A stretch of DNA of 64,000 bases from JACNIZ01 sp964344765 (GTDB lineage: Bacteria; Planctomycetota; UBA1135): the NCBI GenBank assembly GCA_964344765.1, contig CAYFOM010000009.1:1-64000 (forward strand), in the 5' to 3' direction. Position 1 is the first letter of the stretch. Each line of letters begins with the position of its first letter. The notes under the pieces are model-generated. The model ran no database searches, was not told where the DNA came from, and saw only the letters and a program-made list of their open reading frames with translations. The translations under genes and the position numbers were made by a program. Of this stretch, positions 1-8,440 are shown piece after piece.

Positions 1-403
1 GATTTTGAAAACGCCTTGGCGGTCAACGGATTAGGACCCTTTACCGGACGGATACGTCTTTGTTGAAGGTGACAACCCTCAATTCGCCCTTTGGCTCGCT
101 GGAACTTCCGGACACTACATGGGTGCAAAGGTTTCAGGCGCAACTCCCAACGGGCAAGTGGGAGTTGTTTGGGCGAAAGGTAATGGTGGGCCTACACCCA
201 TCCCTAATGGCTATCCCTGCGCCGGCACGCTGATGGATCTCAATTCCAGTATGCAACAGCTCGACATCGTTACAACTGACGCCAATGGTTTCGCCGCAAT
301 CGGCCCGATGATGGTACACCCTTCGGCAGCAGGATTAGTTCACCTTCAAGCTGTCGATATTGCTAACTGCGAGACCAGCAATCGGATCTTGCTTTATTAC
401 TAA
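1..403 (+). pseudogene. 3' part of a secreted propeller-like protein (paralogue of 2443-3510), cut by the window edge and frameshifted
   Basis: The last 94 codons (from the ATG at 119) align throughout with the C-terminus of the protein at 2443-3510: both have the HYMG segment, SGATPNGQVGV, GGPTPIP, MVHPSAAGLV and a final TSNR-LL-Y. Homology continues upstream of 119 without a start codon, so this is the tail of a longer gene. Bases 1-39 match in frame 1 and bases from about 43 on match in frame 2. Removing one T from the run at 40-42 joins them and bypasses the stop at 32-34. The gene is therefore either a decaying copy or carries a one-base assembly error. The function is unknown. The family is discussed at the intact copy. 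Confidence 0.75.
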
Positions 404-460
404 GCGAAGATCCGGAGGGCGGCATCGCCAACCCTCAGGACTTCTCTGGCTGCAACCTGC

Positions 461-946
461 TTACAGCAACATCAAGCCCGGATCTTCCAGTAGCTCGCGC
501 ACACGCACCATGAAGCGCGCGCCATCGGCACCGTCAACTAGGCGGTGGTCAATGGAGATCGACAGCATCATCACCTGACGCGCGACGATGTCATCACCGA
601 CACAGCGCGGCATCTTGCGCATCGCGTGGATGCCCATGATGGCGACTTCGGGGAAGTTGATGATCGGCGTGGCGAACACACCACCGATGTTGCCGGCGTT
701 GGACAGCGTGAAAGTCGAATCCTTAAAGTCATCCGGCTTCAGCTTGCCTTCGCGCGCGCGGGTGGCGATGTCCATCAAGTCGGCCGACAGCTGCAGCATG
801 CCTTTGAGGTGCACGTCCTTGACCACCGGAACAACCAAACCATTCGGCGTATCCACGGCAATGCCCAAGTTGACGTACTTCTTCAGCTTGATCACGTTCG
901 CTTCTTCATCCAGCTCGGCATTCAGCTGCGGGAACTCCTGCAGCGC
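461..946 (-). pseudogene. Truncated duplicate of the E2 acyltransferase 3' end
   Basis: This stretch encodes about 160 residues nearly identical to the C-terminus of the full E2 gene at 3567-5261, including the catalytic HRLVDG motif and the final leucines, and it ends at the equivalent stop codon. Homology stops abruptly near 946, which corresponds to 4052 in the full copy. An open frame runs on to 1066, but the extra N-terminal 40 or so residues have no counterpart in E2. No lipoyl or subunit-binding domain is present and no ribosome-binding site supports a start. It is most simply a non-functional remnant of a tandem duplication. A free-standing acyltransferase fragment is possible but unlikely. 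Confidence 0.85.
461..946. repeat. Direct repeat, copy 1 (partner 3567-4052)
   Basis: The interval 461-946 is repeated in direct orientation at 3567-4052, giving a period of 3106 bases. The middle (about 603-919) is identical base for base by eye, whereas the left 140 bases and the right 25 bases carry scattered differences. The sequence before it also keeps its order: the stop codon of the secreted gene lies 57 bases before copy 1 and 56 bases before copy 2, although those flanks have diverged strongly. Confidence 0.9.
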
Positions 947-1031
947 AAGATCGCTGCGACCCTCCGCACTAGATGCAATCCAGTCAGGGGCGGAGGGTAA
1001 CACCTCCACCCCAACTAGGTCGACACCCAAA

Positions 1032-2358
1032 CTATTTGACACCAATCCAAACACGCTTCGGACCATTCAACGTGCTGGTTTTTTCCCAGGTGTACGCTAT
1101 GTAATCCGGATAAGCATGCCCAGATTCAAAGTGATAAGCAGCAGCAGGTCGCTTCAATCCAATGTACTCCGTGTAGTCAAGAGAATTGAGCTGAGCTGGG
1201 ATGGTGATGTCATCAAAAGACATGAGCTTAATAGTGTCCGTGGACGTAGTAAGGTCATCTCTCGTGGCGAAGCACCTTCGGATGTAAGGCGAGGTTCGAC
1301 CTTGAAGGGGCACCGGACGATCATCCCAATGGATAGATGTATTCGGCCAGTCGACGATCGTAGTCGCATGAAGAGACAGGCTTCCATTGAGGTATTCCCA
1401 CTCTTCGAAACGAACATTGGCCGTCTGATTATCGCTAGGCGCAGGATCAGAATCTAGTTCACTGAAGGCAAGGGTCACGAGGTTCTTTTGGCTACCATCG
1501 GGAAAGGATGAGATCATTGGGCGTCGCCGCCAAAATGTCTTCCCAGGAGGACTCTTAAAAGTCTTTACTGCCTCCTGCGACCATGCTCCACCAACAAATT
1601 GCCAGTACGCTAGCTTGATCCTGCCTTCCGCTTTTTCCCCCGAACCTACATCAAGTAATTGCTGGCGCTCATGGACAGCCCAAAAAGCCAACTCCTCTGA
1701 AGATGGTGCAAGGTCCGGCAGGACCAACCCTGGCGATGAAACCCCAGCAGGAGATGGAGGCCCATTGAAAGCCATCGACCCATGCAGTTTTGCGGGACTC
1801 GTCTTGGAAATTGTTTTAGTCCCATCATCAAAGGTACAAGTGACAATTCGAAGTTCAAACTTTCGGTCCTCTTCCACTGGTGGAGTGGAGAAGTCGAATT
1901 GGTGCGGGTAAACCACTGCTACTCGGTAGTCTTCATTTGGGTCATTAAGAACAACGGCATCCGCAACGCCAGCGCATTCTCGGACAAAGAATGAGGATGA
2001 TCCACTATGAATGTCCAGTGGAAAGCCACGCCCAAAACTACCTGATGGGTGGCGATAAATCTCAATTGGATCATTGGGATCACCCGTCTCTTCGATCCAC
2101 GCGCACTCCAGGACGGCAGGCTCATCAGGATGAGTAGAAGAATGATATTGACGTGTCCAAACGACAAAAAACTTCTCCCCGACGGCGACAATGTCCGGTC
2201 GTTCGCATTGGACATAGGTCTGGTTTAGCGCCACCGGATCCCAATCTAGGGTGCCAACGATGTAGGTGTCGACGTACTCCCAAGTGTCGTTGGGTTTGTG
2301 GGATTCCCGCCAGACCAATTCCAGCGAGCGTAAAAGCAATAGTGAGTAGATTTCTCAT
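1032..2358 (-). pseudogene. Secreted protein of unknown function, split by a +1 frameshift just after its signal peptide
   Basis: The body (frame ending at 1032, about 430 residues) has no family I recognise. It is rich in Trp, Asp and Pro and contains propeller-like strands such as RPDIVAVGEKFFVVW, so a beta-propeller or sialidase-like fold is only a guess. In its own frame it can start only at a TTG (2339) with no signal peptide. In another frame an ATG at 2358, preceded by GGAGA, encodes a clean signal peptide, MRNLLTIAFTLAGIGLA. Dropping one G from the run at 2306-2308 fuses the two as ...GIGLA-ESHKPNDTW, with a plausible signal peptidase site. The gene is thus a recent frameshift mutant or carries a sequencing error. 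It is divergent from 2443-3510, 84 bases away. Confidence 0.7.
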
Positions 2359-2442
2359 TAACGTTCTCCACTTGGAGATTTCAAAAAAAAACGTAGCTTA
2401 TTGTGATACCATTGTCAACACCATTCTCTTTCCACCTTGCGA

Positions 2443-3510
2443 ATGGTTCCAGCAATGCCAGTTTTCCTTACTCTTTTCCTAGCCTTGACTGGCTTCTTAT
2501 CCTCTACCGCAAACGCCCAGGAGATCCTCATCCTTGGTAAGTGGGGTGATCTCTATTCCATTGACCCCAAGAATGGCATTGGAAGCTTGGTCGGCTATAC
2601 AGGTGAGCACACCTACCTATGGAATGGATTGGCAGTTGATAGCCAGGGTCGATTATTCGCGGCAACTGGAGACGATTGGGTCGGCTTTTCAATTTATGAA
2701 ATCGATCCCAATACGGGTTTAGGAACCTTCGTAGTTCAAACGGATCTCTTCGGCCTGAATTCCATGGCCTTCGACAGCAACGATAAATTATACGTATCCA
2801 ATGATCGCTATTTCCCGGCCTCAGGCAGCCCGTTCGACCTCTACACTATGGACCTAGCTACCGGAACTTCCACTTTTATTGGGGAGACACAAATGACGGA
2901 AATGCACGCCATGGATTTTTATGAAGACACGCTATATGCCTATGCAGAACATTTAGGCCTCATCACTCTCAGCACCAGCGATGGTAGCGCTACAGATGTC
3001 AACCCGAACTTCCGCGGCCCCTGGCTCTCAACGACTTCAATATGCTTCAATGATGAAGGTGTGCTATTTTACTTGGATTCCCTACTGTGGATAATGGATA
3101 GAGAAAAGGGTACAGCCGCCCCAATCGACTGGATGGTTCCTAACGGATATTGGGGTGAAGCGGTTTTTGTTGAAGGTTCCAATCCTCAGTTTGCCCTGTG
3201 GCTGGTTGGCACCGCCGGCCACTACATGGGCATAAAAATGTCAGGTGCTACGCCAAACGGTCAGGTTGGGGTGGCATGGACCAAAGGGGATGGTGGACCA
3301 ACCCCGATTCCTAGTGGCTTTCCGTGTGCAGGAGCAATGATGGACCTTAATTCCAATATGCAGGAGCTCGCATTCGTGAATGCTGACGCCGATGGATTTG
3401 CGACTGTAGGCCCGATTATGGTCCACCCATCAGCTGCTGGCTTGGTTTACATTCAAGCAATCGACGTCACCACCTGCGTGACTAGCAACAGGGTCTTGCT
3501 GCATTATTGA
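2443..3510 (+). CDS. Secreted propeller-like protein of unknown function with a conserved C-terminal domain
   Basis: The protein has about 355 residues. A signal peptide (hydrophobic FLTLFLALTGFL, cleavage after ANAQ) precedes a repeat region of roughly 220 residues with YSIDPKNG, YEIDPNTG and YTMDLATG segments, typical of WD40/PQQ-like propellers that read as Asp-x-x-x-Gly hairpins. The last 90 residues form a separate domain (GPTPIP ... HPSAAGLVYIQAID ... SNRVLLHY). I take the ATG at 2443; a TTG lies two codons upstream and another ATG (2455) would also keep the signal peptide. A diverged and frameshifted paralogue lies at 1-403, each copy placed just before an E2 3' end. The role is unknown; an extracellular or outer-surface location is inferred. 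Confidence 0.75.
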   Translation: MVPAMPVFLTLFLALTGFLSSTANAQEILILGKWGDLYSIDPKNGIGSLVGYTGEHTYLWNGLAVDSQGRLFAATGDDWVGFSIYEIDPNTGLGTFVVQTDLFGLNSMAFDSNDKLYVSNDRYFPASGSPFDLYTMDLATGTSTFIGETQMTEMHAMDFYEDTLYAYAEHLGLITLSTSDGSATDVNPNFRGPWLSTTSICFNDEGVLFYLDSLLWIMDREKGTAAPIDWMVPNGYWGEAVFVEGSNPQFALWLVGTAGHYMGIKMSGATPNGQVGVAWTKGDGGPTPIPSGFPCAGAMMDLNSNMQELAFVNADADGFATVGPIMVHPSAAGLVYIQAIDVTTCVTSNRVLLHY

Positions 3511-3566
3511 GCCAAAACCGGGAAGCTACTGTTAGAAAACTCCCCGGCTATTGAGGTGGTCCAGAT

Positions 3567-4052
3567 TTACAGCAACATCAAGTTCGGATCTTCCAGCAGC
3601 TCGCGCACACGCACCATGAAGCGGGCGCCGTCGGCACCGTCAACTAGGCGGTGGTCAATGGAGATCGACAGCATCATCACTTGACGAGCAACAATGTCGT
3701 CGCCGACGCAGCGCGGCATCTTGCGCATCGCGTGGATGCCCATGATGGCGACTTCGGGGAAGTTGATGATCGGCGTGGCGAACACACCACCGATGTTGCC
3801 GGCGTTGGACAGCGTGAAAGTCGAATCCTTAAAGTCATCCGGCTTCAGCTTGCCTTCGCGCGCGCGGGTGGCGATGTCCATCAAGTCGGCCGACAGCTGC
3901 AGCATGCCTTTGAGGTGCACGTCCTTGACCACCGGAACAACCAAACCATTCGGCGTATCCACGGCAATGCCCAAGTTGACGTACTTCTTCAGCTTGATCA
4001 CGTTCGCTTCTTCATCCAGCTCGGCGTTGAGCTGCGGGAACTCCTGCAGCGC
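3567..4052. repeat. Direct repeat, copy 2 (partner 461-946), inside the E2 gene
   Basis: This is the second copy of the repeat described at 461-946. It forms the 3' part of the intact E2 gene. The right boundary is sharp: after the shared CTCCTGCAGCGC the two copies become unrelated. Confidence 0.9.
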
Positions 4053-5261
4053 GATTGCCGTCGCCTTCATGATGTAAGGCATGTAAGTGATCTTGATGCC
4101 GTACTTGGCCGATGCTTCCTTGGCGCGAGCGCGAGCGTCGACCATTTCAGTGCAGTCGACTTCTTCGATCAGCGAGAAGTGCGCTGCGGTGAACTTCGAG
4201 CGCGACATCGCTTCGGCGGTCTTGCGACGAATTCCGCGGAACGGAACCTTTTCGACTTCACGCGAACCCATGACTGCCGGGAAGGCTGGGATGGGTTGAG
4301 CGGCGGCGCCGGAATCGGCCGGGGTGACGGCGGCGGGTGCTGCAGTAGGTGCAGGTGCGGCAGGTGCCACAGTCGCTGGGGCCGGAGCAGCCGGTGCAGC
4401 CGGAGCGGCGGCGGCAGCGCGAACATCTTCGGGCTTCACGCGGCCATCCGGACCGGAACCGATGATTGCGGTCAAATCCACTGCCAACTCACGCGCCAAA
4501 CGACGAGTCGCCGGAGCAGCCAACACCTTCTTGTTCGGGTTGGCCGGTGCGACAGCAACTGCAGCTGCAACCGGAGCGGCAGCAGCGCCATTTGCAGTAG
4601 GTGCCGGTGCTGCCGTGGCAGCAGCAGGAGCAGCGGGTGCGGCCGGAGCAGCTCCCCCACCAGCGCCAGCCAACGCAATCACAAAGATCACATCGCCAAC
4701 GTTGGCGATCTCACCTTCAGTCACCATGTGACGCGCAATGCGACCGGCAGCAGGTGCCGGAATTTCGACGGTCGCCTTATCGGTCATCACCTCGACCACC
4801 GGATCATCCTCAGCGACTTCACCGCCCTCGGGAACGATCCAGCGGACGATTTCACCTTCGTGCACGCCTTCGCCGATGTCCGGCAACTTGAATTCCAATT
4901 CACCGCCGGAAGCGGCTGGTGCTGCAGGAGCCGGAGCCGGAGCGGCCGGAACTTCAGGCGCGGCGGGTGCAGGTGCTGGAGCAGCCTCCGCCGCCGGAGC
5001 AGCAGCCGGTGCCGCACCGCCGGCACTATCAATCAAGAAGATCACATCACCAACATTGGCAACGTCGCCTTCCTCAAAAAGGTGCTGAGTGATGGTGCCA
5101 CTCGCCGGCGACGGAATCTCCACCGTCGCCTTGTCGGTCATCACTTCGACAACCGGGTCGTCTTCGGAAACTGCGCCGCCTACCGGCACAATCCAGCGCA
5201 CGATTTCACCCTCGTGCACACCTTCGCCGATGTCCGGCAGCTTGAACTCAATGGAGGCCAT
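3567..5261 (-). CDS. 2-oxoacid dehydrogenase complex E2, dihydrolipoyl acyltransferase with two lipoyl domains
   Basis: E2 moves the acyl group from E1 on a swinging lipoyl arm to CoA in the cytoplasmic complex. The protein has 564 residues from ATG 5261 (MASIEFKLPDIGEG); the open frame extends 17 codons further but that part is not E2-like. Two nearly identical lipoyl domains occupy about 1-77 and 121-197, each with the MTDKATVEIP lipoylation site (Lys44, Lys162). Long Ala/Pro linkers follow, then a peripheral-subunit-binding domain (ATRRLARELAVDL ... GPDGRVKPEDV) near 255-300, and the catalytic domain from about 345 with HRLVDG near the C-terminus. It is the last gene of lipA-E1alpha-E1beta-E2, 28 bases after E1beta. 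Whether the substrate is pyruvate or a branched-chain oxoacid cannot be told from E2 alone. Confidence 0.95.
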   Translation of the reverse strand: MASIEFKLPDIGEGVHEGEIVRWIVPVGGAVSEDDPVVEVMTDKATVEIPSPASGTITQHLFEEGDVANVGDVIFLIDSAGGAAPAAAPAAEAAPAPAPAAPEVPAAPAPAPAAPAASGGELEFKLPDIGEGVHEGEIVRWIVPEGGEVAEDDPVVEVMTDKATVEIPAPAAGRIARHMVTEGEIANVGDVIFVIALAGAGGGAAPAAPAAPAAATAAPAPTANGAAAAPVAAAVAVAPANPNKKVLAAPATRRLARELAVDLTAIIGSGPDGRVKPEDVRAAAAAPAAPAAPAPATVAPAAPAPTAAPAAVTPADSGAAAQPIPAFPAVMGSREVEKVPFRGIRRKTAEAMSRSKFTAAHFSLIEEVDCTEMVDARARAKEASAKYGIKITYMPYIMKATAIALQEFPQLNAELDEEANVIKLKKYVNLGIAVDTPNGLVVPVVKDVHLKGMLQLSADLMDIATRAREGKLKPDDFKDSTFTLSNAGNIGGVFATPIINFPEVAIMGIHAMRKMPRCVGDDIVARQVMMLSISIDHRLVDGADGARFMVRVRELLEDPNLMLL

Positions 5262-5289
5262 TTGTCTTTGTAGGTCGGTTGTGGGTCGA

Positions 5290-6267
5290 CTAGAAGTCAA
5301 GAACTTGCTCAATCGCGTCCATCACACGACGCGCATCGGGCAGGTAGTAGTTTTCGAGGGTGTTCGGGAACGGCGTATCGAAACCGGTGACGCGCTTGAT
5401 CGGCGCCTCCATGTACTCGATCGCGTTTTCAGCAATGATCGCGCTGATCTCCGAGCCGTAACCACAGAAGCGCGGCGCTTCCTGTAGCACAACCACGCGG
5501 CCGCATTCACGAGCGGCGGCGAGCACGGCGTCTTCGTCCAGCGGCATCAAAGTGCGCAAGTCGACGACGCGCACTTCAGAACCGCGCGCTTCTTTGATGC
5601 GCTTGGCAGCGGTTTCGGCCACCGGCACCATCGCGCCGTAGGTAAAGATGACCGCATCCTCACCCGGAGTCACTTCGCGAACGGTGGATAAATCGACGGT
5701 GTAAACACCTTCGGGCACCTCTTCGCGGAAGGCGCGGTACAGCGCCTTCGGTTCCATGAACAACACCGGATCCGGATCCATGATCGACGAGATCAGCAAA
5801 CCCTTGGCGTCGTACGGCGTCGACGGCACCACCACCTTCAAACCCGGCGTGTGAGCAAAGTAAGCCTCACCGGATTGCGAGTGGTACAAACCGCCGCGGA
5901 TGCCGCCGCCATAAGGCGTGCGCACCACCATCGGCACGGTGTATTGACCGCCGGAGCGATAGCGCATCTTCGCCGCTTCGCTGACGATCTGGTCGAAAGC
6001 CGGGAAGATGAAATCCTGGAACTGGATCTCGCATACCGGCTTCATTTCATTCATCGCCAAGCCGACGCCGACGCCGATGATGCCGTCTTCACTCAACGGC
6101 GTATCGAAGCAGCGCTCCTCGCCGAATTCGGAAGTCAAACCATCGGTAGCCAAAAACACGCCGCCCTTCGGTCCGACGTCTTCGCCGAGCACGAGCACCG
6201 AATCGTCCTCGCGCATGATCGACTTCAAGCCATCATTGACTGCTTGTACCAGAGTAAGTTCGCTCAC
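5290..6267 (-). CDS. 2-oxoacid dehydrogenase E1 component, beta subunit
   Basis: This 325-residue subunit pairs with E1alpha to form the thiamine-diphosphate-dependent decarboxylase of the complex. It is full length for the family, starting ELTLVQAVNDGLKSIMRED and GEDVGPKGGVF, with the central FPAFDQIVSEAAKMRYRSGG and the C-terminal transketolase domain (RVVDLRTLMPLDEDAVLAAA). The start codon is GTG at 6267 and overlaps the E1alpha stop in a GTGA arrangement, which points to translational coupling and equal expression of the two subunits. The E2 gene follows 28 bases later. Confidence 0.95.
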   Translation of the reverse strand: MSELTLVQAVNDGLKSIMREDDSVLVLGEDVGPKGGVFLATDGLTSEFGEERCFDTPLSEDGIIGVGVGLAMNEMKPVCEIQFQDFIFPAFDQIVSEAAKMRYRSGGQYTVPMVVRTPYGGGIRGGLYHSQSGEAYFAHTPGLKVVVPSTPYDAKGLLISSIMDPDPVLFMEPKALYRAFREEVPEGVYTVDLSTVREVTPGEDAVIFTYGAMVPVAETAAKRIKEARGSEVRVVDLRTLMPLDEDAVLAAARECGRVVVLQEAPRFCGYGSEISAIIAENAIEYMEAPIKRVTGFDTPFPNTLENYYLPDARRVMDAIEQVLDF

Positions 6268-7400
6268 AGCGGGAATTCTCCTTTCTCGTTGACGCCCTCG
6301 CCGCGCGAGGAATAGTGACCGATGCAGAAGTCGGCCTGACTGCGCAGATGCTTCGGCATGATTTCGAAGACATCGGTAAACACGGTTTCCAACGACGGCA
6401 CCGGCTTGGCCATCGAAGTTTTGGCGGCTTCCATCATTTCCGCATCGGCTTCAGCAGCGATTTGCTCGGCTTCGGCCTCGGTCATTTTGCCTTCGGCGAT
6501 CAACCACTTGCGGAAGCGCTCGATCGGGCAACGACCTTCCCATTCTTCGGTCTCGGCTTGCGGTACGTACTTCGATGGATCGTCGGAAGTCGAGTGACCA
6601 CCTAAACGGAAGGTCACCGCTTCGATCAACGTCGGCCCTTCGCCGGCGCGCGCACGCTTGATTGCTTGACTCAGCGCGCGGTAAACCGCCAACACATCGT
6701 TGCCGTCGACTCGAATGCCGGGGATGCCGTAAGCCTCGCCCTTAATGGCGAAGTTTTCACTCGCGGTCTGCTTCTCAACCGGGCACGAAATCGCCCAGCC
6801 GTTGTTCTGGCACAAGAAAATAACCGGCGCACCAAAAACACCGGCGAAGTTCATGCCCGAATGAAAACCCAAGGTGTTGGTCGAACCGTCACCAAAGGTA
6901 GTGAGACAAACTCCGCTTTCGCCGCGCTTCTTCATCGCCATCGCGACGCCGACCGCTTGCGGAATTTGCGTGCCCAGCGGCGAGCTGATCGACAGGTATT
7001 TAATCGGCTCGACAAAGCTGAAGTGCACCGGCATCTGGCGACCGACTGCGTTGTCGTCGACGTTGCCGAACATGTTGTCCATCATCGCTTCCGCTTCGAC
7101 GCCGTGATACAGCGGAATGCCGAAGTCGCGATAGTGCGGTGCCACCCAGTCTTGAGCAATATCCAACGCGGCGGCGGCGCCCACGCTGGTTGCTTCAATG
7201 CCACGGTTCGGCACGGAGAAGCCAATGCGACCGGTGCGCTGCAGTTTGATGCAGCGATCGTCAAAGGCACGAGTACGCACCATGGCTTTGTACATCCGCA
7301 CCAGCACCTCGGTTTTTAACCGCGGTACGGTGCCGACCTTCTTGCCATCGGCGTCGATGATTTGCAATGTGTCGCTCATGAAGGATGAGGTTTGAAACAT
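6264..7400 (-). CDS. 2-oxoacid dehydrogenase E1 component, alpha subunit (branched-chain type)
   Basis: This 378-residue subunit binds thiamine diphosphate. The motif GDGSTNTLGFHSGMNF ending in CQNNGW is the classic GDG...NN ThDP/Mg site. The phosphorylation-loop signature GGHSTSDDPSKY is characteristic of the branched-chain oxoacid dehydrogenase E1alpha subfamily, although bacterial members of this type also serve in pyruvate dehydrogenase complexes. ATG 7400 lies 6 bases after the lipA stop with GGTGG in the lipA end as a possible ribosome-binding site. An alternative ATG at 7379 (MSDTLQII) is equally family-like. The 3' end overlaps the start of E1beta by 3 bases. Confidence 0.93.
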   Translation of the reverse strand: MFQTSSFMSDTLQIIDADGKKVGTVPRLKTEVLVRMYKAMVRTRAFDDRCIKLQRTGRIGFSVPNRGIEATSVGAAAALDIAQDWVAPHYRDFGIPLYHGVEAEAMMDNMFGNVDDNAVGRQMPVHFSFVEPIKYLSISSPLGTQIPQAVGVAMAMKKRGESGVCLTTFGDGSTNTLGFHSGMNFAGVFGAPVIFLCQNNGWAISCPVEKQTASENFAIKGEAYGIPGIRVDGNDVLAVYRALSQAIKRARAGEGPTLIEAVTFRLGGHSTSDDPSKYVPQAETEEWEGRCPIERFRKWLIAEGKMTEAEAEQIAAEADAEMMEAAKTSMAKPVPSLETVFTDVFEIMPKHLRSQADFCIGHYSSRGEGVNEKGEFPL

Positions 7401-7406
7401 GTGCGT

Positions 7407-8381
7407 TTAGACCACCATGCTCCCGGCGCTGGTGGATGAAGAGGAACAGCCGCCATTGGCAGCTGGTTGAGCAGAAGTCGGCGCGACGGGTTCCATCGCT
7501 TCCGGCTTCAGCTTGCTGAGCACGAAGTTTTCGGCGGCTTTGTACGAAGAACGCACCAGCGGGCCCGACGCGCAATAAGCGAATCCGAATTCGTCCTCGG
7601 CCATGCGCTTGAAGTTGTCGAACTCTTCGGGCGTGACGTAACGCTCGACCTTCAACAACTTGGCGTTGGGTTGCAGGTATTGGCCGAGGGTCAAGATGTC
7701 GACGTTGGCCTCGCGCAGGTCTTTCATTGCCTGGCGCAGCTCGGCTTCGGTTTCGCTAAGACCGAGCATGATCGACGACTTGGTGAACACTCCCGGACGA
7801 TGGCGCTTGGCTTCGGCCAGTGTGTCTAGCGATTGCGCGTATGTGGCGCGCACGTCGCGCACCCGGCGGTGCAGGCTTTCGACGGTCTCAATGTTGTGCG
7901 CATAGACGTCGACGCCGCTGTCACAAAGAGTGTGCACGCAGTCGGCGCGGCCTTGGAAATCGGGCACCAGTGCTTCAACCAAGAGGTCGGCGCGTTTGTG
8001 CTTCAGCAGACGGATGGTTTCGGCGTAGTGACCGGCGCCGTGATCGTCGAGATCGTCGCGATCCACCGAGGTCAGAACCAGGTAGCGCAGCTCCGGAATT
8101 TCGGCCATGCGCGACACTTTTTCCGGCTCTTGCGAATCCAGCCAACCTCGCGGATTGCCGGTTTTCACCGCACAGAAGCGGCAGCCCCGCGTGCAGACGT
8201 CGCCCATCAGCATGATGGTCGCCGTGCCCTGACCCCAGCATTCGCCCTGATTAGGGCAGCGAGCCTCCTCGCACACCGTGTACAACGCCTTTTCTCGCAA
8301 AGAGTTGCGCAACTTAGACACGGTCTCCCCAGCGGGCAGGCGCATCTTCAACCACGGCGGTTTTGGCTCTTTTTTCGTCAT
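7407..8381 (-). CDS. lipA: Lipoyl synthase
   Basis: LipA is a radical-SAM enzyme that inserts two sulfurs into protein-bound octanoyl groups to make lipoyl cofactors, here presumably on the E2 encoded downstream. All signatures are present in the 324 residues: the auxiliary cluster motif CEEARCPNQGEC, the radical-SAM motif CTRGCRFC, and the C-terminal RSSY with the serine that ligates the auxiliary cluster. After the normal family end there is an extra tail of about 30 residues (Ala/Pro/Ser-rich with GGCSSSS), which is not part of the core enzyme. It is the first gene of the lipA-E1alpha-E1beta-E2 operon, and its start region faces the divergent sulfatase-like gene. Confidence 0.97.
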   Translation of the reverse strand: MTKKEPKPPWLKMRLPAGETVSKLRNSLREKALYTVCEEARCPNQGECWGQGTATIMLMGDVCTRGCRFCAVKTGNPRGWLDSQEPEKVSRMAEIPELRYLVLTSVDRDDLDDHGAGHYAETIRLLKHKRADLLVEALVPDFQGRADCVHTLCDSGVDVYAHNIETVESLHRRVRDVRATYAQSLDTLAEAKRHRPGVFTKSSIMLGLSETEAELRQAMKDLREANVDILTLGQYLQPNAKLLKVERYVTPEEFDNFKRMAEDEFGFAYCASGPLVRSSYKAAENFVLSKLKPEAMEPVAPTSAQPAANGGCSSSSTSAGSMVV

Positions 8382-8440
8382 CAGGCGTCAAGAATGACCG
8401 CGCATTATACAGCACACTCGGCGCCGGTAGGATTTGCTCC

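Noticed and set aside
947..1066. N-terminal extension of the E2 fragment that would give a 201-residue protein
   Set aside because: The extra residues have no E2 homology and there is no ribosome-binding site, so I end the fragment at the repeat boundary.
4324..4731. Ala-rich antisense frame that resembles a low-complexity exported protein
   Set aside because: It is the complement of the E2 linkers; the sense frame explains it fully.
3651..5273. A 540-codon open frame antisense to E2
   Set aside because: It is a shadow of the Ala/Pro-rich linkers and lipoyl domains; its composition is low-complexity and no signal or motif is present.
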